Part shown: positions 49,696-59,775 of the stretch, piece after piece
Numbering within the stretch: the stretch's first letter is position 1
Layout: each line of letters opens with the position of its first letter
Source: an uncultured Prevotellaceae bacterium
GTDB taxonomy: Bacteria > Bacteroidota > Bacteroidia > Bacteroidales > Bacteroidaceae
Length of the DNA stretch: 64,000 bases
NCBI GenBank assembly: GCA_946402905.1
Contig: CAMIYC010000011.1
Coordinates: forward strand, 23,257 to 87,256
Direction of reading: 5' to 3'
Notes under the pieces: generated by a model
Database searches by the model: none
The model's input: only the letters and a program-made list of their open reading frames with translations
What the model was told of the DNA's origin: nothing
Made by a program: the position numbers and the translations under genes

Positions 49696-52431
49696 ATGAT
49701 GAAGCATTTTTTACGCATGACTGTGGGAGCTGCCGTGGGCATGATGCTCCCGTTCCTCTCCTTAAAGGCACAGAATCCCTTTGTGCAGACCTGGTACACG
49801 AGTGACCCGGCACCGATGGTGCACGACGGCACCATGTATGTCTATACCGGTCATGACGAGGATGGTGCCGACTTCTTCTGGATGCAGGAGTGGCGCGTCT
49901 ATTCCACCACCGATATGGTCAACTGGACCGACCATGGATCGCCCTTGGCGCTGGAGAACTTCTCCTGGGCCGACGACAGAGCATGGGCGAGCCAGTGCAT
50001 CGAGCGCGACGGCCAATTCTTCTGGTACGTCTGCGCCCACTCACGGTTGTCGAAAGGCATGGCCATCGGCGTGGCAGTAAGCGACTCACCAACAGGACCT
50101 TTTCGCGACGCCATCGGCAAGCCGCTCTTCGAGAATGGCAGCTGGGATCATATCGACCCCACCGTCTTCATCGACGACGACGGACAGGCGTGGCTGATGT
50201 GGGGCAATCCGCGTGTCTATTACCTCAAGCTCAATCGCGACATGGCCTCTTATGAGGGCGAGGTGGGCATGCTGCCCATGACCGAGGAGGCCTTCGGAGG
50301 CCCGGTGATGAGCGAGCGCGAGCAGGGCAAGGACTACAAGGACAGTTATGTCGAGGGACCGTGGCTTACCAAGCGCGGCGGGCAGTATCAGCTGCTCTAT
50401 GCAGCGGGTGGTGTGCCCGAACATATATCTTACAGCACGGCACCTGCCCCCACCGGCCCATGGCGTTATGCCGGTCCCATCATGCCGCTCTGTGACACCG
50501 GGTCATTCACCAACCATTGTGGCGTTGCCGACTACAAAGGTCACAGCTACTTCTTCTACCATACAGGTAAGTTGCCGGGTGGGGGAGGATTCGGCAGAAG
50601 CGTGGCGGTAGAGGAATTCAAGTACAACAGCGACGGCTCTTTCCCCACCATCATGCCCACCGACCAGGGCGTGCAGCCCGTGGGTACGCTCTGCCCCTAC
50701 CGCCGTGTAGAGGCCGAGACCATGGCTTTCTCCAAAGGGGTGAAGACCGAGCAAAACGCTGAGACGGGTGTATATGTCTCCGACATCCACAACGGCGACT
50801 ATATCAAGCTCCAGGCCGTCGACTTCTCGCAGCGCATACCTCGCACCTTCACAGCCCGCGTGGCCAGTGCTCTGCGGGGCGGAATCATTGAGGTGCGTAT
50901 CGATAGTCTGGCCGGACAACAGCTGGTGCGCCTGCAGGTGCCCGGCACCGATGGCTGGGAGCAGTGGCAGACCCTCACTGCCGACCTCACCGCCTACACC
51001 ACCGGCGTGCACGATCTCTATCTCGTGTTCACTGGCAGGAAGGGACCCAAGTTGTTCAATCTCGACTGGTGGGAGATGCGAGGCTTGGAGCAGTGCAACA
51101 TGCCGCTCTTCCAGACCAAATACACCGCCGACCCTTCACCTCTGGTGGTGGGCGACACCTTATTTTTATATACTTCTCACGACGCGTCGCCTGAGGATAT
51201 TCCCGATCCCAATGAGAAAAGCTCCGCGGGATTCTTCATGTATGACTGGCTCCTGTGGTCGACTACCGATATGGTCAACTGGACGGAGCACGGCGCCGTG
51301 GCATCGCTCAAAGACTTCTCCTGGCGCAGCCGTGAGAATGGGGGATGGGCCATACAGTGTGTGGAGCGTAATGGCAAGTACTATCTCTACGCACCACTCC
51401 ATGGCCATGGCATCGGCGTGCTCGTGGCCGACTCCCCCTACGGACCTTTCAAAGATCCGTTGGGCAAGCCGCTGGTGTGGCAGAAGGAGCACTGGGATGA
51501 CATCGACCCCACGGTATACACCGACGACGACGGACAGGCTTACATGTACTGGGGCAACCCCAATACTTACTATGCCCTTCTCAACGACGACATGATCTCG
51601 CTCAAGAGCGACATCGTGAAGCTCGACTATCATATTGACCACTATCAGGAAGGTCCGTGGTTCTATAAACGTAATGGCAAGTATTATCTGGGTTATGCCA
51701 CCACCTGCTGTCCCGAGGCGTTAGGCTATGCGATGAGCGACAGTCCCACCGGGCCGTGGAAGAGCCAGGGGTATATCATGCGGCCCACCGAGCGCGACCG
51801 TGGCAACCATCCCGGCATCGTCGACTACAAGGGACATTCCTATATCTTCGGACAGAACTACGACCTCATGCACCTCGACACCTTCGTACACCACGAGCGA
51901 CGCTCCGTGTCGGCCACCGAGATGACCTACCTGCCCGACGGCACCATCGCTGAAGTGCCCTACTGGCTCGACCAGGAGCCGATACGACAGTTGCACGCTC
52001 TCAATCCCTATCGGCGGGTCGAGGCTGAAACCATGGCTTGGGGCAAGGGACTGAAGTCGGCCAAGATGGGCATACCCAATACGGGGGTTGTGGCCGATAT
52101 GCCGTATTCCACGGGCCGTCGCAATATGTATGTCACTGATATCGACGATGGCGAGTACATCCGCCTGCGCGGTGTCGACTTCGGCGACAGCGGAGCCAAG
52201 AAATTCCTGTTGTGTGCTGCTGCCGAAGGCTCCTGCGTGGTGACACTTCGTCTTGACGCCGTCGACGGTCCTGCCGTCGGTATGATGACCATCAGCCCCA
52301 CTGGTTCGGTGGAGAAATACAAACTCCTCTCAGCCAAGGTCAACCAGGCGCAGGGCGTGCACGATTTGTATCTTTGCTTTGACCGGTCGAAGGGAGACGT
52401 GCGGCTTGACTACTGGATGTTTAAGAAATAA
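49696..52431 (+). CDS. Tandem GH43-CBM6-GH43-CBM6 protein
   Basis: Two GH43 modules (QTWYTSDPAPMVHDGTMYVYTGHDE; QTKYTADPSPLVVGDTLFLYTSHD), each followed by RRVEAETMA..-type CBM6. Confidence 0.87.
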   Translation: MMKHFLRMTVGAAVGMMLPFLSLKAQNPFVQTWYTSDPAPMVHDGTMYVYTGHDEDGADFFWMQEWRVYSTTDMVNWTDHGSPLALENFSWADDRAWASQCIERDGQFFWYVCAHSRLSKGMAIGVAVSDSPTGPFRDAIGKPLFENGSWDHIDPTVFIDDDGQAWLMWGNPRVYYLKLNRDMASYEGEVGMLPMTEEAFGGPVMSEREQGKDYKDSYVEGPWLTKRGGQYQLLYAAGGVPEHISYSTAPAPTGPWRYAGPIMPLCDTGSFTNHCGVADYKGHSYFFYHTGKLPGGGGFGRSVAVEEFKYNSDGSFPTIMPTDQGVQPVGTLCPYRRVEAETMAFSKGVKTEQNAETGVYVSDIHNGDYIKLQAVDFSQRIPRTFTARVASALRGGIIEVRIDSLAGQQLVRLQVPGTDGWEQWQTLTADLTAYTTGVHDLYLVFTGRKGPKLFNLDWWEMRGLEQCNMPLFQTKYTADPSPLVVGDTLFLYTSHDASPEDIPDPNEKSSAGFFMYDWLLWSTTDMVNWTEHGAVASLKDFSWRSRENGGWAIQCVERNGKYYLYAPLHGHGIGVLVADSPYGPFKDPLGKPLVWQKEHWDDIDPTVYTDDDGQAYMYWGNPNTYYALLNDDMISLKSDIVKLDYHIDHYQEGPWFYKRNGKYYLGYATTCCPEALGYAMSDSPTGPWKSQGYIMRPTERDRGNHPGIVDYKGHSYIFGQNYDLMHLDTFVHHERRSVSATEMTYLPDGTIAEVPYWLDQEPIRQLHALNPYRRVEAETMAWGKGLKSAKMGIPNTGVVADMPYSTGRRNMYVTDIDDGEYIRLRGVDFGDSGAKKFLLCAAAEGSCVVTLRLDAVDGPAVGMMTISPTGSVEKYKLLSAKVNQAQGVHDLYLCFDRSKGDVRLDYWMFKK

Positions 52432-52446
52432 AGACAGAGAATAATA

Positions 52447-55026
52447 ATGAAGAACATAAGATCTTTGACTATTCTTTTGGCGGTATGCCTTGTATGCGCA
52501 GAGAGTCGTGCTCTTGTGTTGTCGGCCGATGGTGTCCATGACACTTTGGACATCAGCGGCAACAATACTTCGTCGAGCTACGTTAGCTACGAGCAGAGCA
52601 TTTCCTTGCCCGCCGGCAAGACGCTCGACGTACTGATGGCGCGATATGTCTATTTCAACTCCAGAATCTCCGGCGGCGGCACCCTCTGCCTGTATGCCGG
52701 TGGTGAGCGGTGCTATCTTGGCACAGCCAAGGGTGCGAAATATCCCGACTGGAAAAGCTTCACAGGCGAGGTCCACGTCTATCCGCTGAAGACCAACTCA
52801 CCCTCCGCGGGCTATTATGGCATCATCATGGCGCATGGCGGAAAGACTTTCTCGGCAGAAGACGTCGAGGGCAGTCTCAAGTCGGGCAAGGTGAACATCA
52901 TGATGGAGAACAACCGCGTCATCCTGCATGAAGGTGCCACGCTGGCCTGCGAGTCGGGCACAAGGGGCTTCCGTTTCGGACAGTTGGACACCGAGCCGGG
53001 GTCGGTCATACAGGGATATATGAAGAAAGGTTCCTACAATTCTTATTTCCTCCTGGGTTGCCTCAATACGGATGCCACGTTGGCGGGCGAGATTGCACCC
53101 CCCGATTTCAGCGACCAGCATCGCATCGGTATCATCAAGGAAGGTACTGGCACTTACCGTATTACCGGCAATAACAATTATATCAGCGGTGCCCTGCGCG
53201 TCATGGACGGGCGTGTGATGGTGATGAACGACCGCCAGGAGGCTGAATCCAATCATTGGCGTGGCGCCACGGGTGCCATGGCCGGCAGTCAGGAGGCTGT
53301 GGCCTACGTCTTTGAGCAGGGTGTTCTCGGCGGTACTGGCAATGTGGCCGGCACGGTAGACAATTACGGTGTCATCGAGCCGGGCGAGGATGGCTCCGGT
53401 ACATTGTACCTGAAAAACTATGCGGCCAGCCGCGATGCCCATCTCTATGTCAGGCCGCGCTCGGTGTTGCGCTTTCATATTGGCTCAGCGACCGATTACA
53501 CCCAGTTGGAGGTGGATGGCCACGTGAAATACTACGACCTGTGCCAGGACTTCTCGCAGAGCGACGAGATGCCGGTGGTGGAGCTGTGCCTGGCAGAGGA
53601 TGCCCGGTTGCAAGTCGGCGATGAATTCCGGCTGCTCCATGCCAAAGGCAAGACCTCACAGGCGGGAGCGTGGAGCTTTCGTGCCAAGATGCCCGACCGC
53701 TATACATGGCAGTTGGTGGAGCGCGAGACCGACGATGCTTATGAGGTGTTGGTGCGCCTCGTCTCCCTCGACGATGCCCAGCCGGGCGACGACCCTCATC
53801 CCGGCGACGACCCTGAAGATCCCACGGAGCACATGGGGGCCTATTACGATGATGGCATCGACGACCAGGCGGACACTACACCGCTGCGCGACTATGCCGA
53901 CCGGAATGGGAAAAAGATCGGCACGGCCATCTCCACCTGGAAAAACGACGTGAGCAACGAGAGCCTCGCTGAGACCAAGGAGATAGGCCGCCAGTTCAAC
54001 ATGCTGGTGGCGGAGAACGAAATGAAATTCGACGCTCTGGAGCCCAGCCGCAACCAGTTCTCCTATGGCGCTGCCGACCGTCTGGTCAATTTCGCGCGCC
54101 GTCACGATATGACGTTGCGAGGACATTGTCTGGCCTGGCATTCGCAACTGCCGGAGTGGGTGTCTTCAGACGGAAAGAAAAATGACAAGAACTGGACTCG
54201 TGACGAGGCCCTTGACATTCTCAAGAACCATATCACGCAGGTGGTGAGACACTACAAGGGGAAAGTGACGGAGTGGGATGTCGTCAACGAATGCCTTGAC
54301 GACGATCAGACATCTATCCGCTCCAACCCCGATGGCTACGACCTGCGCACTACCGTGTGGACTCGTGCCATCGGCGAGGATTTCATCGACTCTGCCTTCG
54401 TCTATGCCCATCGGGCTGATCCCGAAGCCCTGCTCTATCTCAACGACTACGGCGTGGAACTGCAGGGCAAGGCGAAGACCACCGCCTTTTACAACCTGGC
54501 CGTGCGTCTGAAAAACAGCGGCATCCCCATCCATGGCGTGGGCTTGCAGTGCCATTTCTCCATCGGCGATGTCGACTCGGTGAAGTTGGAGAACACCATC
54601 CGTCGGTTTGGTGAGGTGGGGCTGAAATGTATCATTACCGAGCTCGACATGGGCATCTCTTCCACCACGGCAGAGAATCTGGAGGAACAGGCGCGCAACT
54701 ACCGCGTCATCACCGATATCGTGCTCAACAACGACCATTGTCCGCACTTCGTCATTTGGGGGCTGAAAGACAACGATAGTTGGCGCAGCGACTCCAGTCC
54801 GTTGCTATACAACTCCGGGCTGGGCAAGAAACCGGCCTACTTTGCCGTGCGCTCCGCGTTGCGACACCGGGTGCTGCAGGCGGAGAAAGAGAGCGTCGAC
54901 CCACCGGTTTCGGCATCCTATCCTGCCGACCGTTCATACTACGACCTTTTCGGACGGCGACTGAGCGGATGCCCGGCTATTCCTGGTATCTATATTCAGG
55001 ATGGAAGAAAAGTGGTGGTGAGATGA
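52447..55026 (+). CDS. GH10 endo-1,4-beta-xylanase with a long beta-helix-like N-terminal region
   Basis: GH10: LRGHCLAWHSQLPEW, TEWDVVNECLDD, IITELDMGIS; linker GDDPHPGDDPEDPTE. Confidence 0.9.
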   Translation: MKNIRSLTILLAVCLVCAESRALVLSADGVHDTLDISGNNTSSSYVSYEQSISLPAGKTLDVLMARYVYFNSRISGGGTLCLYAGGERCYLGTAKGAKYPDWKSFTGEVHVYPLKTNSPSAGYYGIIMAHGGKTFSAEDVEGSLKSGKVNIMMENNRVILHEGATLACESGTRGFRFGQLDTEPGSVIQGYMKKGSYNSYFLLGCLNTDATLAGEIAPPDFSDQHRIGIIKEGTGTYRITGNNNYISGALRVMDGRVMVMNDRQEAESNHWRGATGAMAGSQEAVAYVFEQGVLGGTGNVAGTVDNYGVIEPGEDGSGTLYLKNYAASRDAHLYVRPRSVLRFHIGSATDYTQLEVDGHVKYYDLCQDFSQSDEMPVVELCLAEDARLQVGDEFRLLHAKGKTSQAGAWSFRAKMPDRYTWQLVERETDDAYEVLVRLVSLDDAQPGDDPHPGDDPEDPTEHMGAYYDDGIDDQADTTPLRDYADRNGKKIGTAISTWKNDVSNESLAETKEIGRQFNMLVAENEMKFDALEPSRNQFSYGAADRLVNFARRHDMTLRGHCLAWHSQLPEWVSSDGKKNDKNWTRDEALDILKNHITQVVRHYKGKVTEWDVVNECLDDDQTSIRSNPDGYDLRTTVWTRAIGEDFIDSAFVYAHRADPEALLYLNDYGVELQGKAKTTAFYNLAVRLKNSGIPIHGVGLQCHFSIGDVDSVKLENTIRRFGEVGLKCIITELDMGISSTTAENLEEQARNYRVITDIVLNNDHCPHFVIWGLKDNDSWRSDSSPLLYNSGLGKKPAYFAVRSALRHRVLQAEKESVDPPVSASYPADRSYYDLFGRRLSGCPAIPGIYIQDGRKVVVR

Positions 55027-55057
55027 CGGGTCACTTGTTGAATAATAATGTTAGAGT

Positions 55058-56893
55058 ATGCGGAAAACGGTTTTGACATGGATATTGACGGCACTGGCTC
55101 TTTCGGCCATGTCGCGACAAGTCTCTTCTCCTGATGGCAAAATCTCCATCAGGACGGAGGGCAGTGGATATGCCATCGCTTATGACGGACAGCCTGTACT
55201 TAGGTTGTCTGAGGTTGGTGTACTAACCTCTGGCAGCAGCGGCCGGCCCTCTTTTGGCAAGATGCGCAAGAATGGACGGGTGAATGTCGACTATCACATG
55301 CTGAGTGGCAAGCGGCTGCATTGTACCAACCGCGCCAATGAGTATTGTTGTGAGGCCCGGGATGCCCAGGGGCGTCGCCAGTGTCTTGTGTTCCGCCTCT
55401 TCGACGATGGCATCGCCTTCCGATACGAGTTGGACGGCTTGCGTGGAGAGACCTTTAAGGAAGAACTGACCACCTGGCACATCGCCGAGGGTACGCGTCG
55501 CTGGATGCAACGGTGGTCGGATGCGTATGAGGGATTCTTCCCTCTGACGACGACCGGCGGTGGAAACAACCACCGGTGGGGGTATCCGGCACTGCTTGAA
55601 CCGTCGGAGGGTGTGTTTGCCTTGCTCACCGAGGCCAACATAGAGCGTCGCCAGAGTGCCTCCTGTCTCTACAACGACCGTCGGGACGATTCCTACAGAG
55701 TGTGCCCCGACGCTGACAGTGTCTCACTGCAGGGAGAGTGGCATACCCCGTGGCGGGTGGCCATCATCGGCCATCTGTCTGATGTGGTGGAGTCGACGCT
55801 CGTCACCGACCTCTCAGAGCCTTGCCGGCTCAAGGATGTCAGTTGGATACACCCCGGCGTCGTGTCATGGGTCTATTGGGCTTACAATCATGGGTCCAAC
55901 GACTACGATATCATCTGCCGTTATGTCGACCTCGCCGTGGCCCTGCATCTGCCCTACGTGCTTATCGATGCCGAGTGGGATGAGATGAAAGACGGCAAGA
56001 CCGTGGAGGATGCGGTGAGATACGCCCTGGAGCATGGTGTAAAGCCGATGATCTGGTACAACTCGTCGGTGGGTTGGATCAACGGCGCACCGGGGCCGAA
56101 GTTCCGTCTCAACCAGCCTGAGGACCGTGAGCGGGAGTTTGCTTGGTGTGAGCGTATCGGCGTGGCGGGAGTGAAGATCGACTTCTTCTCTGGCGACAAC
56201 CAGATGAACATGGAATACTGTATCGACTTGATGGAGAGTGCCGCGAAGCATCATCTGCTGGTCAATTTCCATGGTGCCACCATCCCGCGTGGATGGCAGC
56301 GCACTTATCCTCATCTGCTCACCACGGAGGCGGTGTATGGTGCCGAGTGGTATAACAATGTGCCGACGTTCACCGACAGGGCAGCAGCCCATAACGCCAC
56401 GCTTCCCTTCACGCGCAATGTGATCGGCCCGATGGACTACACCCCGTGTGCTTTCAGCGATTCGCAGCACCCACATATCACCACCCACGCCCACGAACTG
56501 GCACTGACCGTGCTGTTTGAGTCGGGCCTGCAACATCTGGCCGACCGTCCGGAAAGTTTCCTCGCACAACCCGCCCAGGTGAGGCAGTTGCTGTCGGCAC
56601 TGCCCGTGGCATGGGACGAGACACGTCTTGTCTGCGGCTATCCTGGCGACGTGGCCGTGCTGGCCCGGCGCAGTGGCGACACCTGGTATGTAGCAGGGGT
56701 CAATGGCAACGACGAGGAGCGAGAGTTGTCTCTTCCGATGCCTTTCCTCGACGGCAAGTCTGTCTCGGTGCAGACTTTTGCCGATAGCCGGCAGAAAGAC
56801 TCGCCATGGCTCATCACTACCACATCCGTGCTTCCATCTACCATTACCTGCCAGCCCCGTGGCGGTTTCGTGATGCGTGTCAAGTGTCAGTAA
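55058..56893 (+). CDS. GH97 family glycoside hydrolase
   Basis: SSPDGKISIRTEGSGYAIAYDGQPVLR, FRLFDDGIAFRYEL, VSWVYWAYNHGSNDYDIICRYVDLA, GVAGVKIDFFSGDNQ. Confidence 0.88.
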   Translation: MRKTVLTWILTALALSAMSRQVSSPDGKISIRTEGSGYAIAYDGQPVLRLSEVGVLTSGSSGRPSFGKMRKNGRVNVDYHMLSGKRLHCTNRANEYCCEARDAQGRRQCLVFRLFDDGIAFRYELDGLRGETFKEELTTWHIAEGTRRWMQRWSDAYEGFFPLTTTGGGNNHRWGYPALLEPSEGVFALLTEANIERRQSASCLYNDRRDDSYRVCPDADSVSLQGEWHTPWRVAIIGHLSDVVESTLVTDLSEPCRLKDVSWIHPGVVSWVYWAYNHGSNDYDIICRYVDLAVALHLPYVLIDAEWDEMKDGKTVEDAVRYALEHGVKPMIWYNSSVGWINGAPGPKFRLNQPEDREREFAWCERIGVAGVKIDFFSGDNQMNMEYCIDLMESAAKHHLLVNFHGATIPRGWQRTYPHLLTTEAVYGAEWYNNVPTFTDRAAAHNATLPFTRNVIGPMDYTPCAFSDSQHPHITTHAHELALTVLFESGLQHLADRPESFLAQPAQVRQLLSALPVAWDETRLVCGYPGDVAVLARRSGDTWYVAGVNGNDEERELSLPMPFLDGKSVSVQTFADSRQKDSPWLITTTSVLPSTITCQPRGGFVMRVKCQ

Positions 56894-56911
56894 AAACCAA
56901 ACATATCTGTT

Positions 56912-58960
56912 ATGAAAAAAATCTTATCACAGTTCCTCTTCCTGTTTGCCGTGATGGCGGCTGGTGCTCAGAATCCATATCTGCCTCTCTGGGAACATCT
57001 GCCCGACGGTGAGCCGCGCGTGTTTGAAGACCCCGATCATCCCGGGAAGTTCAGGGCATATATCATCGGTTCGCACGACCTTACTTATACTGCCTATTGT
57101 GGCAACGACGTGCGCATGTGGTCGGCGCCGGTGGAAGACCTGAGCCAGTGGCGCGACGAAGGGCCGCTCTTCACGCATTATGTCGACGGACAGTGGGACA
57201 CCATGTACGCCCCCGACCTGGTAGAGGTCAGGGATAAGTCTACCGGCAAGAAGACCTATTACCTCTATCCTCACTCGCGTGGATGGGGCAGGGTGGCCAT
57301 GGTCTGCAAGGGCGATCGCCCCGACGGACCCTTCACTCCCGTCAATCTCACTCCCGACCGGCGCCGATGCCTGCCAGGGTCGCTCATCGACTTCGACCCC
57401 TCGGTGTTTGTTGAGCAAGTCACTGATCCTAAGGATCCTGATTACAGCCGTGGATACCGGGCTTATGTGTTCTATGGCTTCCAGCATTCCACCGCTTGCG
57501 AGCTGGATCCCGACAATATGTATGCCATGCGACCGGGCACACAGCTCCACGACTATTTCATACCGGCCAGCTCCCGTTACGGTGTGGTGCGCGACCCTGA
57601 AGGCACGCAGTATCCCGCTCTCTACAAGGGACAGAATCCCGGCGACTTCAACTTTTTCGAGGCGTCGTCCATACGTCAGGTGGGCAATAAGTATGTGATG
57701 GTGTTCTCGGGTTATTCCGGACCCGACTACGGACTGGGTTCCACCAACTCCGCGCTGCGATATGCCTATGGCGACTCTCCCTTGGGGCCATGGCGTTCGG
57801 GAGGCGTGCTGGTCGACTCTCGCGGTGTCGTGCTCAATGAGGACGGATCGCATCTCACCACCACCAACGCGGCGCACAACACGCACGGGTCGCTACAGGA
57901 GATCAACGGACAGTGGTATGTCTTCTACCATCGTCCACCCCGCGGCTTCGGCAATGCGAGACAGGCCATGGTGGCTCCGGTCAAGATCGTGTGTGACAAA
58001 AAGCCGGTCGCAGAGGGTGGACAGGTGCGTATCACTGCCTACGACCCTTATGCCAAAAACAACGAATGGACTGCATCCGCAGCCGACGGGATGACCTACA
58101 CCGGTGCGGAGGTCACGTCAGAGGGCTTCCAGATTTTCGGACTTCCACCTTATCAATATTATTCTGCCGGCATCGCCTGCTATTTGTCTGACAACAACTG
58201 GATGCAAGACAATCACGACGTATGGAACAACAGCATGGACCTCGCCGGACTGACCAATCATGGCATCGTGGGGTTCAAATATTTCGGTTTTGGAGGCCTG
58301 ACCAAGGATACTAAGGGCGTGAAAGCCTTTGCGGGTGTCAGGAAGGGCGATGCGCCTATGCTTCATCTACGTCTGACGCCAGGCGGCAAAGGGGCTTTCA
58401 AAATACATGTGATGCTCGACGGCCCCTATGCCAATGAGGTATGGAAAGGTCGGGAGATAGGTGTTATCGAGGTGCCGGAGAATGCACCAGGGGTGGCTTC
58501 CGACTATCAGGTGGCCGTGCCGGCGGTTGAGGGGCTGAAAGGCAAGCATGCCATCTATCTCGTCGTCGAAGGTCCCGAAATAGAGCAACCTCAAAACGAC
58601 CGTCCGCGATTCGGAGGCTTCTCCCGGCAACCGCAGCGGCCACAGGGACTCTTCGATCTCCATGGCATTGGCTTTGCTCGGCAGAGCACAACCTGTGAGT
58701 GGCCGGCCGTTCCCAAAGTGACCATCACCGTCGATGGACAAGAATTGCGCATCCCCACCTCTCCTGTCTATGCCACCAATGCCAATGGATATACCGACTT
58801 GTCTCATTATCAGGTCTACGCACCCCTCTCTTCAAGGTCTCTCATCAAGGCCAGTGCGTCCGATCCTTCTGTCTCTATAGAGGTCAGCCCCATAGTGGCA
58901 GGACGTGCCTCCGTAAAATGCACCTACAGGGGGCAGGACAAGATCTTCTTGGTCAACTGA
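56912..58960 (+). CDS. GH43 family glycoside hydrolase with C-terminal carbohydrate-binding-like region
   Basis: NPYLPLWEHLPDGEPRVFEDPDHPGKFRAYIIGSHD, TMYAPDLVEVRDK, FFEASSIRQVGNKYVMVFS. Confidence 0.87.
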   Translation: MKKILSQFLFLFAVMAAGAQNPYLPLWEHLPDGEPRVFEDPDHPGKFRAYIIGSHDLTYTAYCGNDVRMWSAPVEDLSQWRDEGPLFTHYVDGQWDTMYAPDLVEVRDKSTGKKTYYLYPHSRGWGRVAMVCKGDRPDGPFTPVNLTPDRRRCLPGSLIDFDPSVFVEQVTDPKDPDYSRGYRAYVFYGFQHSTACELDPDNMYAMRPGTQLHDYFIPASSRYGVVRDPEGTQYPALYKGQNPGDFNFFEASSIRQVGNKYVMVFSGYSGPDYGLGSTNSALRYAYGDSPLGPWRSGGVLVDSRGVVLNEDGSHLTTTNAAHNTHGSLQEINGQWYVFYHRPPRGFGNARQAMVAPVKIVCDKKPVAEGGQVRITAYDPYAKNNEWTASAADGMTYTGAEVTSEGFQIFGLPPYQYYSAGIACYLSDNNWMQDNHDVWNNSMDLAGLTNHGIVGFKYFGFGGLTKDTKGVKAFAGVRKGDAPMLHLRLTPGGKGAFKIHVMLDGPYANEVWKGREIGVIEVPENAPGVASDYQVAVPAVEGLKGKHAIYLVVEGPEIEQPQNDRPRFGGFSRQPQRPQGLFDLHGIGFARQSTTCEWPAVPKVTITVDGQELRIPTSPVYATNANGYTDLSHYQVYAPLSSRSLIKASASDPSVSIEVSPIVAGRASVKCTYRGQDKIFLVN

Positions 58961-58991
58961 GCAATAGTGTCATTGCGAAGGACCCAAGGGC

Positions 58992-59761
58992 TTTTTATCA
59001 AGAATTAAAGAATTAAAGAATTCTCCTTACAAGCAACTACTTAGGTAACTACAATTCTTTAATTCTTTAATTCTTGATAAAAAGATATTTGACAGTCTTA
59101 TCACGAATTATAGAATTAAAGAATTCTCTTTACAAGCAATTCCTTAGGTAACTATAATTCTTTAATTCTATAATTCTTGATAAAAAGATATTTGACAGTC
59201 TTATCATGAATTATAGAATTAAAGAATTCTCTTTTCAAGCAGCTACTTAGGTAACTAAAATTCTTAAATTCTATAATTCTTGATAAAAAGATATTTGACA
59301 GTCTTATCAAGAATTATAGAATTAAAGGATTCTCCTTGAGAGCAGCCACTTTAGTAACTACAATTCTTTAATTCTTTAATTCTTGATAAAAAGATATTTG
59401 TCAGTCTTATCAAGAATTATAGAATTATAGAATTCTCTTTACAAGCAACTCTTAGGTAACTAAAATTCTTTAATTCTATAATTCTTGATAAAAGATATTT
59501 GACAGTCTTATCAAGAATTATAGAATTATAGAATTCTCCTTACAAGCAACTACTTAGGTAACTACAATTCTTAAATTCTTTAATTCTTGATAAAAAGATA
59601 TTTGACAGTCTTATCACGAATTATAGAATTAAAGAATTCTCCTTACAAGTATCCACTTAGGTAACTACAATTCTATAATTCTTGATAAAAAGAATTCTCC
59701 TTGAGAGCAGCCACTTTAGTAACTAAAATTCTTAAATTCTATAATTCTTGATAAAAAGATA
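58992..59761. repeat. Tandem array of about 7.5 AT-rich palindromic units, ~103-bp period, between convergent genes
   Basis: gacagtc/gtcagtc loop motif at 59091, 59194, 59297, 59400, 59501, 59604; arms ttatcaagaattatagaattaaagaatt and aattctttaattctataattcttgataa. Confidence 0.92.
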
Positions 59762-59775
59762 ATGAACCCTGCTTA

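Noticed and set aside
58992-59761. Possible CRISPR array
   Set aside because: The segments between repeats are themselves conserved and the units are long palindromes; no unique spacers and no cas genes.
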